A stretch of DNA of 64,000 nucleotides from NCBI RefSeq assembly GCF_030296595.1, contig NZ_AP027731.1:2480001-2544000 (forward strand). The letters are read 5' to 3'. Source of the DNA: Naasia aerilata. GTDB lineage: Bacteria > Actinomycetota > Actinomycetes > Actinomycetales > Microbacteriaceae. Under the pieces are notes generated by a model. That model made no database searches. It worked only from the letters and a program-made list of their open reading frames with translations, and was not told where the DNA came from. Positions 1-10,067 of this stretch are shown one piece after another. Position numbers and translations under genes: made by a program. How positions within the stretch are numbered: position 1 is the first letter of the stretch; every line of letters starts with the position of its first letter.

Positions 1-71
1 CCCGAGTCGACGTCCACGATGGCGCCCTTGATGCCGGTTCCGCCGATGTCGATGCCGATCGCAGTGGTCAT
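1..71 (-). CDS. ppgK: Polyphosphate glucokinase, N-terminus only (runs off the window)
   Basis: Only the first 23 codons are present, read leftward from an ATG. They encode an N-terminal phosphate-binding strand of the ROK sugar-kinase fold (GIDIGGTGIKGAIVD). In Actinobacteria this exact form, directly after a short Met-Thr lead, is typical of polyphosphate glucokinase, which phosphorylates glucose with polyphosphate or ATP in the cytoplasm. A TAGGTT hexamer lies 6 nt before the ATG, so the transcript is probably leaderless. A polyphosphate kinase 2 gene lies elsewhere in the window. ROK kinases of other specificity share the motif, so the exact substrate is inferred. Confidence 0.72.
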   Translation of the reverse strand, partial: MTTAIGIDIGGTGIKGAIVDVDS

Positions 72-77
72 GGCTCC

Positions 78-83
78 AACCTA
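78..83 (-). promoter_or_regulatory. -10 box of ppgK, leaderless type
   Basis: TAGGTT on the minus strand, 6 nt before the ATG. The spacing puts the transcription start at or next to the start codon. Confidence 0.5.
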
Positions 84-210
84 CCGGCGGTCCCGCCGCC
101 TCTCCAGCCGCGCGGACGGCCCCCGGGCCCGGGTTCTCCCCGGAACGGCGGGCGTAGGATTCCCGCAGACGGTGGCCGACGGAGGCCGCCCATCGAGCCC
201 GGAGGTTGGC

Positions 211-408
211 ATGGCCGAGGACGAGCCGCAGTGGTGGTACAACTCGCGCACGGGACAGACGGAGCGCGGGATGCTCTCGAACGCCATCGACCGGGTCGGT
301 CCCTTCGCCACCGAGGAGGAGGCGAAGCGGGCTCCCGAGAAGCTGCGGGAGAACTCGCAGCGCTGGGCGGCCGAGGAGGCCGCCGACAACGACTGGGGCA
401 AGCACTGA
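211..408 (+). CDS. Small SPOR-like conserved protein
   Basis: A 65-residue acidic protein with an aromatic N-terminal motif (QWWYNSRTGQ) followed by a conserved GPF-type turn and a charged helical tail. Short actinobacterial proteins of this form are annotated as SPOR-domain proteins, sometimes wrongly as methionine aminopeptidase; I see no catalytic residues. The start is set by GGAGG six bases before the ATG; a TAGGAT hexamer at 155-160 is a plausible -10. It is followed after 4 nt by the dehydrogenase gene, so the two are probably co-transcribed. Function unknown. Confidence 0.75.
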   Translation: MAEDEPQWWYNSRTGQTERGMLSNAIDRVGPFATEEEAKRAPEKLRENSQRWAAEEAADNDWGKH

Positions 409-412
409 GCCG

Positions 413-1461
413 GTGACCGGCTGGCCGCCCGAGGGCGGGAGGGTCGTCGGCATCGCCGTCGCGGCGCCCGGCGAGGTCGAGCTCGTGGATGCGGACGCGG
501 TGCCGTCCGCGCGCGGCGGCCGTGTGCGCGTCGAGCAGGACCCGGCGCTCGGCGCCGACGAGGTGGCCGGCGCCACCGTGTGCACCCTGATCAGCCCCGG
601 GACAGAGCTGGCCGGCGCCTACCGCCCGGTCGGCCCCCACGCCCCGTACCCGTGGATCCCCGGCTACGCCGCCGTCTTCCGAGTCGACGCGCTGGGCAGT
701 CAGGTCGAGGGCATCGCGGTCGGCGACCTCGTCTTCAGCCAGGGCAGCCACCGGAGCCGCCAGCGGGAAGCCGCGAGCGCCGTCTGGCGGCTGCCGGACG
801 GACTGGATCCCTTCACCGCGGTCTTCGCACGCCTGATGGCCGTGCCCCTCGCCGCGCTGAGCACCGCGGAGGGACTCGTAGGCGCTGAGGTCGGCGTCAG
901 CGGCCTCGGCCCGATCGGCCACTTGGCCGCGGCCATCGCGGCGCACTCCGGCGCCCGGGTCACCGCGTGGGATCCGCGGGAGGACCGCCGCACGCAGGCA
1001 CCCGCCTCGGTGACCGTGCTGGAGGGGCCGCCGGAGCCGGGCCCGCGCGCGCAGTACGGCACGACGCACGGCTTCGATCTGGTGCTGGAGTGCTCGGGGC
1101 ACGACGGTGCGGCTCTCGCGGCCGTGCGCGCCGTGCGGTCCGGGGAGAGGTCGTGCTGGTCGGCGCCCCCTGGTCCCGCAGGTCTGAGGCCTCGGCTCAC
1201 GACCTGCTCACCGAGGTGTTCCACCGCTACGTGACGCTCCGCAGCGGCTGGGAGTGGCAGGTGCCGCTCGACCCGCCGCCCTTCGGCGGACCGAGCATGC
1301 GGCGCAACGTCGACCAGGCGCTGCGCTGGCTCGCCGACGGGAGCATCAGCGTTGCCGGCCTCGCCGACCGCTTCCCGCCGACCGAAGCGGCGCGCGTCTA
1401 CGCGGCGCTGGCCGACGGCACCACGTCGCGGCTCACGGCGCTGTTCGACTGGCGCGGCTGA
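413..1461 (+). CDS. MDR-superfamily (zinc-type) alcohol dehydrogenase-like protein, frameshifted
   Basis: Medium-chain dehydrogenase/reductase of about 350 residues. The N-terminal GroES-like half contains a TLISPGTELAG segment and a conserved PGY turn; the Rossmann half has a GVSGLGPIGHLAA nucleotide-binding loop. The usual GHE zinc ligands are not evident, as in the BchC-like oxidoreductases, so the substrate is unknown. The frame breaks in a G run at 1142-1145: adding one G restores SGGEVVLVG and the reading continues to 1461. The GTG start lies 4 nt after the upstream small gene. The break looks like a base-calling error because both halves are well preserved. Confidence 0.7.
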
Positions 1462-1472
1462 CCCTCGAGGCG

Positions 1473-2282
1473 CTACTCGTACTCGTGCTCGGGCGCCGGA
1501 TAGGCGCCCGACTCGACGTCGGCTCGGAACGTGCGCACCGCGTCGCCGAGCAGGGTGCGCAGGTCGGCGTACTTCTTCACGAACCGGGCGTACCGGCCGC
1601 CCTGGAGCCCCGCGAAGTCGGTCCAGACCATGAGCTGGCCGTTGGTGTGCGGGCCGGCGCCGACGCTGATCGTCGGGATGCTGACCGACTCGGTGACGCG
1701 CTTGGCCACGTCGCTCGGCATCATCTCGAGGACGACGGCGAAGGCGCCCGCGTCCTCGACGGCCTTCGCATCGGCGAGAACCGCATCCGCGTTCTCGCCG
1801 CGTCCCTGCACCACGTGTCCGCCGATCTGGTGCTCGCTCTGCGGCGTGAAGCCGATGTGGGCCATGACCGGGATGCCGGCGGACACGATGCGGCGGATCT
1901 GCTCGGCGCTGCGGACGCCGCCCTCGAGCTTGACCGCCTGGGCGCCCGTCTCCTTCATGAAGCGGAACGCGGTCTGCAGGGCCTGGTCCGGGCCGAGCTC
2001 GTAGGAGCCGAACGGCATGTCCGCGATGACGAACGCGCGACGGGCCGCGTTCGCGACGGCGCGCGTGAGGGGGATGAGCTCCTCGACGGTGACCGGCACG
2101 GTGCTGTCGTAGCCGAGCACGACCTGGCCAGCGGAGTCGCCGACCAGCAGGAAGTCGATGCCGGCCTCGTCGAAGATCGCCGCGGACAGGGCGTCGTAGC
2201 TGGTGAGGCCGACGATCGGCACGCCGTTCTCGCGCGCCGACTGGAAGTGGCGCTTGCGGACCCGCTTCACCGGCTCAGTCAT
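1473..2282 (-). CDS. panB: 3-methyl-2-oxobutanoate hydroxymethyltransferase
   Basis: A 269-residue protein of normal PanB length. It transfers a hydroxymethyl group from 5,10-methylene-tetrahydrofolate to 2-oxoisovalerate to give ketopantoate, the first committed step of pantothenate and CoA synthesis. The GLTSYDALSA and VGDSAGQVVLGYDST segments carry the conserved metal- and substrate-binding residues, and the C-terminal half keeps the ISVGAGPHTNGQ motif. It stands alone, convergent with the dehydrogenase. The ATG is 6 nt behind a TAGGAT box, which supports this start. Confidence 0.95.
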   Translation of the reverse strand: MTEPVKRVRKRHFQSARENGVPIVGLTSYDALSAAIFDEAGIDFLLVGDSAGQVVLGYDSTVPVTVEELIPLTRAVANAARRAFVIADMPFGSYELGPDQALQTAFRFMKETGAQAVKLEGGVRSAEQIRRIVSAGIPVMAHIGFTPQSEHQIGGHVVQGRGENADAVLADAKAVEDAGAFAVVLEMMPSDVAKRVTESVSIPTISVGAGPHTNGQLMVWTDFAGLQGGRYARFVKKYADLRTLLGDAVRTFRADVESGAYPAPEHEYE

Positions 2283-2288
2283 GCCCTC

Positions 2289-2294
2289 ATCCTA
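2289..2294 (-). promoter_or_regulatory. -10 box of panB, leaderless type
   Basis: TAGGAT on the minus strand with a 6-nt gap to the panB ATG. Confidence 0.55.
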
Positions 2295-2310
2295 GAACCG
2301 CCGCAGAAGG

Positions 2311-2364
2311 GCACGTTCCGGCCCCGAGTGCGCGCTGCAGCGGCCACTTTGAGCCGGAACGTGC
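2311..2364. repeat. Intergenic nested palindrome (type A)
   Basis: Perfect 12-bp inverted repeat, GCACGTTCCGGC at 2311-2322 and GCCGGAACGTGC at 2353-2364. The 30-nt loop holds a second level of symmetry: AGTG/CACT flanking the self-complementary CGCTGCAGCG. It lies between the divergent panB and PPOX genes, too far from either stop codon to be their terminator. I see no second copy in this window. Confidence 0.7.
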
Positions 2365-2432
2365 ACTAGGAGCCGAAGGCCTCTGGAGCGGCTCCGTCAG
2401 CATGTGTACGTTGTCCACATGGGATCACGCGG

Positions 2433-2830
2433 ATGACCGGACTGCCCGACGACGTGCGGCCCTACTTCAGCGCCGCGAACTACGCCCACCTCGCCACCCT
2501 GCTGCCCGACGGGAGCCCGCACGTCGTCCCGCTCTGGGTCGACGTCGAGGGCGACCGGCTCGTCTTCCTGACCGTTCCCGGCTCCCGGAAGGACCGCAAC
2601 CTCGCGGCCGACCCCCGGGTCGCCGTCTCGGTGGCGCAGGCCGACCACCCGTTCGCGATGGCGACCGTGCGCGGGCGGGTGGCCGAGCGCATCGAGGGCG
2701 ACCGCGCCTGGGCGATCATCGACCGGATGGCCGAGAAGTACACGGGCGCGCCGTACGCCGACCGCACCCCCGCGTGGTGTTCGCCGTGGACGTCGAGTCC
2801 GCATGGGCGCATGACTACGCCGCCGACTGA
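2433..2830 (+). CDS. PPOX-class flavin/F420-dependent oxidoreductase, frameshifted
   Basis: About 132 residues of a split-barrel flavin-binding protein: HLATLLPDGSPHVVPLWVD is the hallmark first sheet and the C-terminus reads VVFAVDVESAWAHDYAAD. Members in Actinobacteria often use F420 or FMN and reduce small molecules; the substrate is unknown. One base is missing in the C run at 2767-2771. Without it the frame runs straight on into the MFS gene and gives a false 541-residue fusion. With one C added the protein ends at a TGA at 2828-2830, overlapping the MFS start by 20 nt, so the two genes are translationally coupled. Confidence 0.75.
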
Positions 2831-4058
2831 GGCGGCGGCTCCCGCCGCCCTCGAGCTCTCGCGCATCCAGCGCCGCACCGTCCGGGTGCTCATCGCGGGG
2901 CAGATCCTCGGCGGGCTCGGCTTCGGCGCCACCTCCTCCATCGGCTCGGTCCTCGCGACCGAGGTGGCCGGTTCGGAGGCCTGGGCCGGGGCCGCCGCGA
3001 CTCTGAGCACCTTGGGCGCCGCGGCCGCAGCGGTTCCGCTCGCCGCGCTCGCCCGCCGCCGGGGCCGACGCCCCGCCCTGGCGTCCGGCATCCTGACCTC
3101 CACGGCCGGGGCGATCCTCGTCGTCGTCAGCACCGGCCTCGGCCTCTTCCCACTCCTGCTGCTCGGCTTCGCGCTGCTCGGCGTGGGCGCCGCCGTCAAC
3201 CTGCAGACGCGCTTCGCCGCCACGGACCTGGCGAGCCCCGCGCATCGTGGCCGCGACCTCTCGCTCGTCGTCTGGTCGACGACGATCGGGGCGGTGGTTG
3301 GCCCGAACCTGTTCGGTCCCGGGCAGGGCATCGCCGAGGCGTTCTCGATGCCGCCCCTCACGGGGTCCTTCGTCATCGCGGTGGTTGCCCAGGTTGCCGC
3401 CGCCGCGCTCTTCCTCCTGGGGCTGCGCCCGGACCCCTACCTGGTCAGCCGGTCGCTGCCCGCCGCGCCCGTGGCGCCCGCGGCACCCGGCCGGGTCTCC
3501 GCGCGGTCGCTCCTGATCCTCGCCATCTCGTCCGTGGCGGGCAGCCACGCCGTCATGGTGGCGGTGATGTCGATGACGCCCGTCCACCTCACGCACGGCG
3601 GGGCGACGCTCACGATCATCGGCCTGACCATCAGCCTCCATGTCGCCGGGATGTTCGCCCTCTCGCCGCTGTTCGGCTGGCTGAGCGACCGCATGGGGCG
3701 CATCCGGACCGTCCTGCTCGGCCAGGGGATCCTCGCCGTCGCGGTCGTGATCACCGCATCGGCCGGGCACAGCACCGCGGGTGTCACGGTGGGGCTCATC
3801 CTCATCGGCCTGGGCTGGAGCGCGACCACCGTCTCCGGTTCCGCGCTCATCACCGACCTCACGACGGGCGCCGCCCGCACCCGCGCGCAGGGCCGTACCG
3901 ACCTCGTCATGAACCTGAGCGGCGCGCTCGGCGGCGCGGCAGCCGGGCCGGTGCTCGCGCTGATCGGCTACGCCGGCCTCGCCCTCGCCGCCGGGGTCAT
4001 CGTGCTCGTCGTCGCGGGCGCCAACCTCGTGGTCCCGCGCGTCCGCGCCGCGGTCTGA
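2811..4058 (+). CDS. MFS transporter
   Basis: A 415-residue major facilitator with about 12 hydrophobic segments. The ARRRGRRPAL loop after the second segment and SDRMGRIRT after the eighth are the two MFS signature loops. It starts inside the end of the PPOX gene and is in the same frame as that gene's damaged upstream part, which is why the two look fused. Substrate unknown; families of this type export drugs or small metabolites. The coding sequence itself is intact. Confidence 0.8.
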   Translation: MTTPPTEAAAPAALELSRIQRRTVRVLIAGQILGGLGFGATSSIGSVLATEVAGSEAWAGAAATLSTLGAAAAAVPLAALARRRGRRPALASGILTSTAGAILVVVSTGLGLFPLLLLGFALLGVGAAVNLQTRFAATDLASPAHRGRDLSLVVWSTTIGAVVGPNLFGPGQGIAEAFSMPPLTGSFVIAVVAQVAAAALFLLGLRPDPYLVSRSLPAAPVAPAAPGRVSARSLLILAISSVAGSHAVMVAVMSMTPVHLTHGGATLTIIGLTISLHVAGMFALSPLFGWLSDRMGRIRTVLLGQGILAVAVVITASAGHSTAGVTVGLILIGLGWSATTVSGSALITDLTTGAARTRAQGRTDLVMNLSGALGGAAAGPVLALIGYAGLALAAGVIVLVVAGANLVVPRVRAAV

Positions 4059-4086
4059 GCACCGAGCGAACTCAGGGCGCACCCAC

Positions 4087-4092
4087 TAGCCT
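4087..4092 (+). promoter_or_regulatory. Probable -10 box of glnA2-glnE
   Basis: TAGCCT about 48 nt before the glnA2 GTG. The leader that follows holds a small GGGCC/GGCCC hairpin and then an AAGGGA ribosome-binding site. No GlnR-type box is visible here, unlike upstream of glnA1. Confidence 0.4.
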
Positions 4093-4140
4093 GAGAGGCA
4101 GAAGTTCAGGGCCTTCCGGCCCCTCCAGCGAAGGGAAGCC

Positions 4141-5495
4141 GTGGCCGACAAGCAGCGCGACTTCGTCCTCCGGACCATCGAGGAGCGCGGCGTCAAGTTC
4201 GTGCGGCTCTGGTTCACCGACGTCATCGGCACCCTCAAGTCCGTGGCCGTCGCCCCCGCCGAGGTGGAGGGGCCTTCGTCGAGGGGCTCGGCTTCGACGG
4301 GTCCGCGATCGAGGGCCTCACCCGCGCGTTCGAGGCGGACGTCCTCGCCCACCCGGACCCCACGACGTTCCAGATCCTGCCGTGGCGCGGCGAGATCGAC
4401 CCGACGGCCCGCATGTTCTGCGACATCACGACGCCCGACGGGCAGCCGCATGCGGCCGACCCCCGCAACGTGCTGAAGCGCGCGCTGGCGAAGGCGGCGG
4501 ACCGCGGGTTCACGTTCTACACGCACCCCGAGATCGAGTTCTACCTGCTCAAGTCGAGCCAATACGGAACCGACGGGCCGGATCCGGTGGACCGCGCGGG
4601 CTACTTCGACAACGTCCCCGGCGGCACGGCGCACGACTTCCGGCGCCGAAGCGTCCGGATGCTGGAGGACCTCGGCATCTCGGTCGAGTTCAGCCACCAC
4701 GAGGCAGGCCCCGGCCAGAACGAGATCGACCTCCGCTATGCGGATGCCCTGACCACCGCGGACAACATCATGACGTTCCGCACCGTCGTCAAGGAGGTCG
4801 CGATCGAGCAGGGCGTCTATGCGACGTTCATGCCGAAGCCGCTCCAGAACGAGCCGGGCAGCGGCATGCACATGCACATGTCGCTCTTCGAGGGCGACAC
4901 CAACGCGTTCTTCGACGCCGGCGCGCAGTACCAGCTCTCGGCGATCGGCCGGCAGTTCATCGCGGGCCTGCTGCGCCACGCGCCGGAGATCACCGCGGTC
5001 ACGAACCAGTTCGTGAACTCCTACAAGCGCCTCTGGGGCACGACCGAGTCGAAGCTCGGCGAGGCACCGAGCTTCGTGACCTGGGGTCACAACAACCGCT
5101 CCGCGCTCGTCCGCGTCCCGCTGTACAAGCCGGGCAAGGGCCAGTCCTCCCGAGTGGAGTACCGCGCGATCGACTCCGCCGCGAACCCCTACCTGTCGCT
5201 GTCGCTGCTGCTCGCGGCCGGCCTCAAGGGGATCGAGGAGGGCTACGAGCTGCCCGCCGAGGCCGAAGACAACGTGTGGGAGCTGAGCGACCCGGAGCGC
5301 CGCGCGCTGGGCTACGCGCCGCTGCCCGCGAGCCTCGACCACGCCATCCAGTACATGGAGGAGTCGGAGCTCGTCGCCGAGACGCTCGGCGAGCAGGTCT
5401 TCAACTATGTGCTGCTCAACAAGCGGCGCGAGTGGCGGGACTACCGCGCGCAGGTGACGCCGTACGAGCTGCGGTCGAACCTCGAGATGCTCTGA
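4141..5495 (+). CDS. glnA2: Glutamine synthetase type I, GlnA2 class (frameshifted)
   Basis: About 451 residues, ATP-dependent ligation of ammonia to glutamate. Conserved parts include the N-terminal FTDVIGTLKS beta-grasp, HPEIEFYL, GSGMHMHMSL and NNRSALVRVP. Where GlnA1 enzymes carry the adenylylated tyrosine (xLYxLPPEE), this protein has Trp in NVWELSDPE, so it should not be controlled by GlnE although glnE follows after 15 nt, as in corynebacteria and mycobacteria. The frame breaks in the G run near 4269-4272; one added G restores EGAFVEGLGFDGSAIEG. GTG start with AAGGGA upstream. Confidence 0.88.
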
Positions 5496-5510
5496 CCCGA
5501 AGCAGCGCCG

Positions 5511-8500
5511 ATGCGCCGTGAGCTGACCTCGCTCAGCGACCTCGCGCGCCTCGGCTTCGCGCGGCTCGGCAGCGTACGCGCGCAGTTCGACGAGCTGGAC
5601 GCCCTGGTCGGCGACGGCGGCGGGGACGACCTGATGCCGCTGTTCGGGGCGGTGGCGGATCCGGACCAGGCGCTGGAGGCTCTGCTGCGCCTCGCGCGAG
5701 CCCACCCGGACCGGGTGCGGCGGACGCTCGGCTCCGCGGGCGCCACGCGGCGCCTCCTGCTGGTGCTCGGCGCTTCCTCGGGGCTCGCGGATTTCGTGCA
5801 GCGACGGCCCGAGGCTCTGGAGGCGCTCGAGGCCCCGCTCACCGAGCTGCCCACCGCGGACGACCTCCGCGCGGGGATGCTCGCTGCCGTCGGCGCAGGC
5901 GAGGACGGCATCGCGACGGTGGCGGGGGAGCCGGGGCGCGTGGCGCTCCGCGTCTGCTACCGCCGCGAGCTGCTCCGGCTCGCCGCGTGGGACCTGGGGC
6001 AGCCGCGCGCCGTCGAGGCGGTCCAGGCCGTCACCGCCGTTCTCGCCGACCTCGCGGCCGGAGCGCTCGACGCCTCCCTCGCGGTCGCCCGCGCCGACGC
6101 CGCCCGCCCCGGCCCGGGCCGAGCGGCCCGCGATGACATCGCGAACACGCGCCTCGCGATCATCGGGATGGGCAAGGCCGGGGCGCGCGAGCTCAACTAC
6201 GTGAGCGACGTCGACGTCATCTTCGTGGGCGAGCCGGCCGAGGACAGCGGCCTCGACACCGACCGCGCCGTCGCGATCGCCACCCGGCTGGCGATGCTCA
6301 CGATGCGGGGCATCCACGAGCTCGCCCTCGAGCCGCCCCTGTGGGAGGTGGACGCGAACCTGCGTCCCGAGGGCAAGGACGGCGCCCTGGTGCGCACCCT
6401 CGAGTCCCACCTCGTCTACTACGACCGCTGGGCTCGCGACTGGGAGTTCCAGGCCCTGCTCAAGGCGCGCGCCATGGCCGGCGACCGCGAGCTCGGCGAG
6501 CGCTACGTCGAGCGGATCGCCCCGAAGGTGTGGAGCAGCTCCGAGCGGCCCAGCTTCGTCGAGCAGGTGCAGCGGATGCGTGAGCGCGTCACCGAGCACA
6601 TCCCGGCGGAGGAGAGCGAGTACCAGATCAAGCTCGGCGCCGGGGGCCTGCGCGACATCGAGTTCACGGTGCAGCTGCTGCAGCTCGTGCACGGCCGCAC
6701 CGACGAGACCATCCGTGTCCGGAGCACGCTCGAGGCTCTCGACGCCCTCGCTGACGCCGGCTACATCGGGCGTGCGGAGGCGGGCGAGTTCGCCGAGGAC
6801 TACCGCGTGCTCCGTCTGCTGGAGCACCGGCTGCAGCTCGAGCGGCTGAGCCGGACGCACCTCATGCCGCGCGACGAGGACCGGCTCCGGGTGCTCGCAC
6901 GCTCGTCCGGGCTGGGCGGCAACGCCGAGGAGCTCCTCACGCGGTGGCAGCGCACCAAGGTGGCGGTGCGGAGCCTGCACGAGCGCCTCTTCTACCGACC
7001 GCTGCTGTCCGCCGTGGCGCGGATGCCGGGGGCGGCATTGGCGCTCACGAGCGAGCAGGCGGAGGCGCGGCTGTCCGCCATCGGCTTCGCGAACGCACGC
7101 GGCGCGCTGGGCCACATCGCCGCGCTCACCCAGGGCGTGTCGCGCCGGGCCACTATTCAGCGCCACCTGCTGCCCGTGCTCCTGCAGTGGCTCGCGGAGG
7201 GACCGGATCCCGACGGCGGGCTCCTCGCCTTCCGCCGGATCAGCGAGTCGCTCGGCGACGCGCACTGGTTCCTGCGCATGCTCCGGGACAGCCACGAGGC
7301 GGCCGGCCGGCTCATGCAGGCCCTCTCCGGCTCACGCTTCGTCGTCGAGCTGCTCGAGCGGTACCCGGAGGCGGTGGGCTGGCTGGAGAACGATGCCGAC
7401 CTGCGTCCGCGGAGCTGGGAGGCCCTGCGCGAGGAGACGAGCGCGACCGTGCTGCGGCACCGGGAGCCGGACGCGGCCGCCACCGCCCTGCGCACCGCCC
7501 GCCGGCGCGAGGTGCTGCGCCTCGCCCTGGCGGGCATCCTCGACGTGGCGAAGATCGAGGAGCTCGGCCAGGCCCTCTCGAGCGTCACGACCGCCATCCT
7601 GTCCGGTGTCCTGCGGACCATCCGGCGGGAGGACGGCCCGTGGCCGGAGTTCGCGATCATCGCGATGGGCCGGTACGGGGAGCGGAGCTCGGCTTCGGTT
7701 CCGACGCCGACATCCTCTACGTGTACCGGCCGATCGCCGGCATGGCGCCCGAGCTCGCCCAGCGGAAGGCCGAGCAGATCGTCGCCGAGCTGGTGCGTCT
7801 CACCGCCGACAACCGCCTGCCGCTCGAGCTCGACGCGGGGCTCCGGCCGGAGGGCAAGAACGGCGCCATCGTGCGGTCCCTCCGCTCCTACGAGGCCTAC
7901 TACGCGCGCTGGTCGCTGACGTGGGAGGCCCAGGCCCTGCTGCGGGCGCGCGGCGTCGCGGGCGACCACGACCTGGTGCGCGACTTCTCCGCCCTCGCCG
8001 ACAGCGTGCGGTATCCCGCGGAGGTGCCCGAGGCCGAGGTCCGCGAGATCAAGCGCATCAAGGCGCGCGTCGAGAATGAGCGGCTGCCCCAGGGCGCCGA
8101 TCCCGCCCGCCACCTGAAGCTCGGCCGCGGCACGCTGAGCGATGTGGAGTGGCTCGTGCAGATCCTGCAGTTGCAGCACGCCGCCCGGCACCCCGGGCTG
8201 CGCACGACGTCGACGCTCGCCGCGCTCGACGCTGCGGTCGACGCCGGTCTGCTCGAGCGGGAAGACGCCGAGCGGCTCCGTGCCGCGTGGCTCCTCTCCT
8301 CCCGCCTCCGGTCCGCGATGACGCTCTGGATGAACAGGACCAGCGACCTGCTGCCGGCCGACCGGCGGCAGCTCGATGGCATTGCCCGGCTCCTCGGCTA
8401 CCCGGCGGGCTCGGCAGCCGTCCTGGAGGACGAGTACCTGCGCGTCACCCGCCGATCCCGATCGGTGTTCGAGCGCCTGTTCTACGGCGCGCCGGTCCGG

Positions 8501-8518
8501 GTGCGGCCCGACAGCTGA
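5511..8518 (+). CDS. glnE: Bifunctional glutamine synthetase adenylyltransferase/deadenylase (frameshifted)
   Basis: About 1003 residues with two nucleotidyltransferase domains. The N-terminal (deadenylating) one carries GMGKAGARELNYVSDVD with its Asp-x-Asp metal site; the C-terminal (adenylating) one has AMGRYGGAELGFGSDAD. Each is followed by a helical domain with the RPEGKxGxxV and LGxGxLxDxEW motifs. It switches GlnA1 activity in response to nitrogen status. One G is missing in the run at 7677-7680, exactly inside the second active-site motif; restoring it gives a full-length protein. It shares an operon with glnA2. Confidence 0.9.
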
Positions 8519-8576
8519 CCTGCTAGAACGGGGAGGGATCGTTCCCAGGTCCCGCTGAGCCGAAGGTGGTGCGCCG

Positions 8577-10042
8577 GTGCCGACGGGGGACGAGCCCAAC
8601 ATCCTGGTGATCTTGGCCGACCAGGTGGTGCCCTTCCTGACCTCTCCCTACGGCGATCCGGTCGCGCAGACGCCGAACCTCCAGCGCCTCGCCGACGAGG
8701 GCGTCCGCTTCGATGCCGCGTACACGCCCGTGCCGCTGTGCTCGCCCGCCCGGGCGGCGCTCCTCGCCGGACGGGACGCCTCCGCGATCGACTGCTTCGA
8801 CAACGCCTCGGTGATGCCGTCCGACGTCCCCACGCTCGGCCACTACCTGACCAACGAGGGCTACGACACCGTGCTCACCGGGAAGATGCACTTCGTCGGC
8901 CCGGATCAGCTGCACGGGTTCCGGCATCGCCTCACCACCGACGTGTTCCCGGCGGGCGTCGACTGGGTGCCCGTGGTCGACCAAGACGGGCGCTTCCCGG
9001 CCGGCGGGCACGCGCGGCACTACGCGGATCCCGACCCGGGCGTCCGGACGTGGACCCAGTTCCTGGACTTCGACGAGGAGACCCAGTTCCGCGCGCTCCA
9101 GTACCTCCGGGAGCGCGGCCGGCTGCGCCCCGCGGAGCCCTTCGGGATGGTCGTGTCGTTCCACCACCCGCACGACCCGTTCCACGTGCTGCAGGAGTAC
9201 TGGGACCTCTACGAGGGCGCGGACATCCCGGTGTCGTCCTGGCCCGAGGGGATCGCCCAGTCGGAGCTGGACCGCTGGGCCAACGAGGCGCATGACACCG
9301 CCGGCTACGACCTCCGCGACCCCGAGTCGCTCCGCCACCTCCGCCGCGCCTACTACGCCGCCCTCAGCTACGTGGACCGGAAGGTCGGCGAGCTGCTGGC
9401 CGCCCTCGAGGCCTCCGGGGAGCTCGACCGGACGGCCATCGTGTTCACGAGCGACCACGGCGACATGATGACCGAGCGCGGGATGGTGCAGAAGCGCACC
9501 TTCTACGAGTGGTCGGCGCGCGTGCCCCTGACCATCACCTTCCCCGGAGGCCGGTCCGGGGAACGGCCGTGGCGACGCCGGTGTCCCTCATCGACCTGCT
9601 GCCGACGGTGCTCGACCTGTTGGGCGTGCCCGACGCTCGTCGCGCCGATCTGGACGGCCGCAGCCTGCTGCCGGTGATCGCGGGGGAGGGCGCCGACGAG
9701 CCGGTGTTCTCCGAGTACCACCTCGAGAAGGTGTGGGCGCCCTGCTTCATGATCCGGCGCGGGCGGTGGAAGTACGTCTACGTGCACGGCCACGATCGGC
9801 AGCTGTTCGACCTGCAGGAGGATCCGAACGAGTGGACCGACCTGTCCGGCCGCCCGGAGCACGCGGCGATCGAGGCGGAGCTGCACGCGCTCCTGCTCGA
9901 CCGCTTCGATCCCGAGGCGCTGGCTGCGAGGGGCGCGGCGAGCATCCCGCGCCGCGTGATCGTGGCGGAGGCGATGCGCCGCAACGACACGCACTGGGAC
10001 TACACGCCGGTCTTCGACGGCACCCACCGGTACGTCCGCTGA
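8577..10042 (+). CDS. Choline-sulfatase-like arylsulfatase (frameshifted)
   Basis: About 488 residues of the alkaline-phosphatase/sulfatase fold: NILVILADQ at the N-terminus, the formylglycine site CSPARAALLAGR (Cys55; the usual Ser of CxPSR is Ala here), GKMHFVG, and SDHGDMMTERGMVQK followed by SARVPL as in BetC choline sulfatases. The likely role is release of sulfate, and perhaps choline, from sulfate esters. No signal peptide is visible. One G is missing in the run at 9558-9561, splitting off the C-terminal 160 residues. GTG start. Confidence 0.78.
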
Positions 10043-10055
10043 CAGCCGCGTCTCC

Positions 10056-10061
10056 TAGCCT
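10056..10061 (+). promoter_or_regulatory. -10 box of the GNAT gene, leaderless type
   Basis: TAGCCT with a 6-nt gap to the ATG. Confidence 0.5.
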
Positions 10062-10067
10062 GGACCC

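Noticed and set aside
2433-4058. A single PPOX-MFS fusion protein
   Set aside because: The natural PPOX end and stop are present in the next frame and a start with family-like N-terminus exists for the MFS; one missing C explains it.
4086-7295. A 1069-codon open frame antisense to glnA2-glnE, and similar long open frames opposite other genes
   Set aside because: They have Arg/Gly/Ala-rich compositions without motifs and lie exactly opposite well-supported genes; long antisense frames are expected at this GC content.
8577-10042. The sulfatase as inactive because Ser of CxPSR is Ala
   Set aside because: The modified Cys, Pro and Arg of the formylglycine motif are kept and variation at the Ser position is tolerated in this family.
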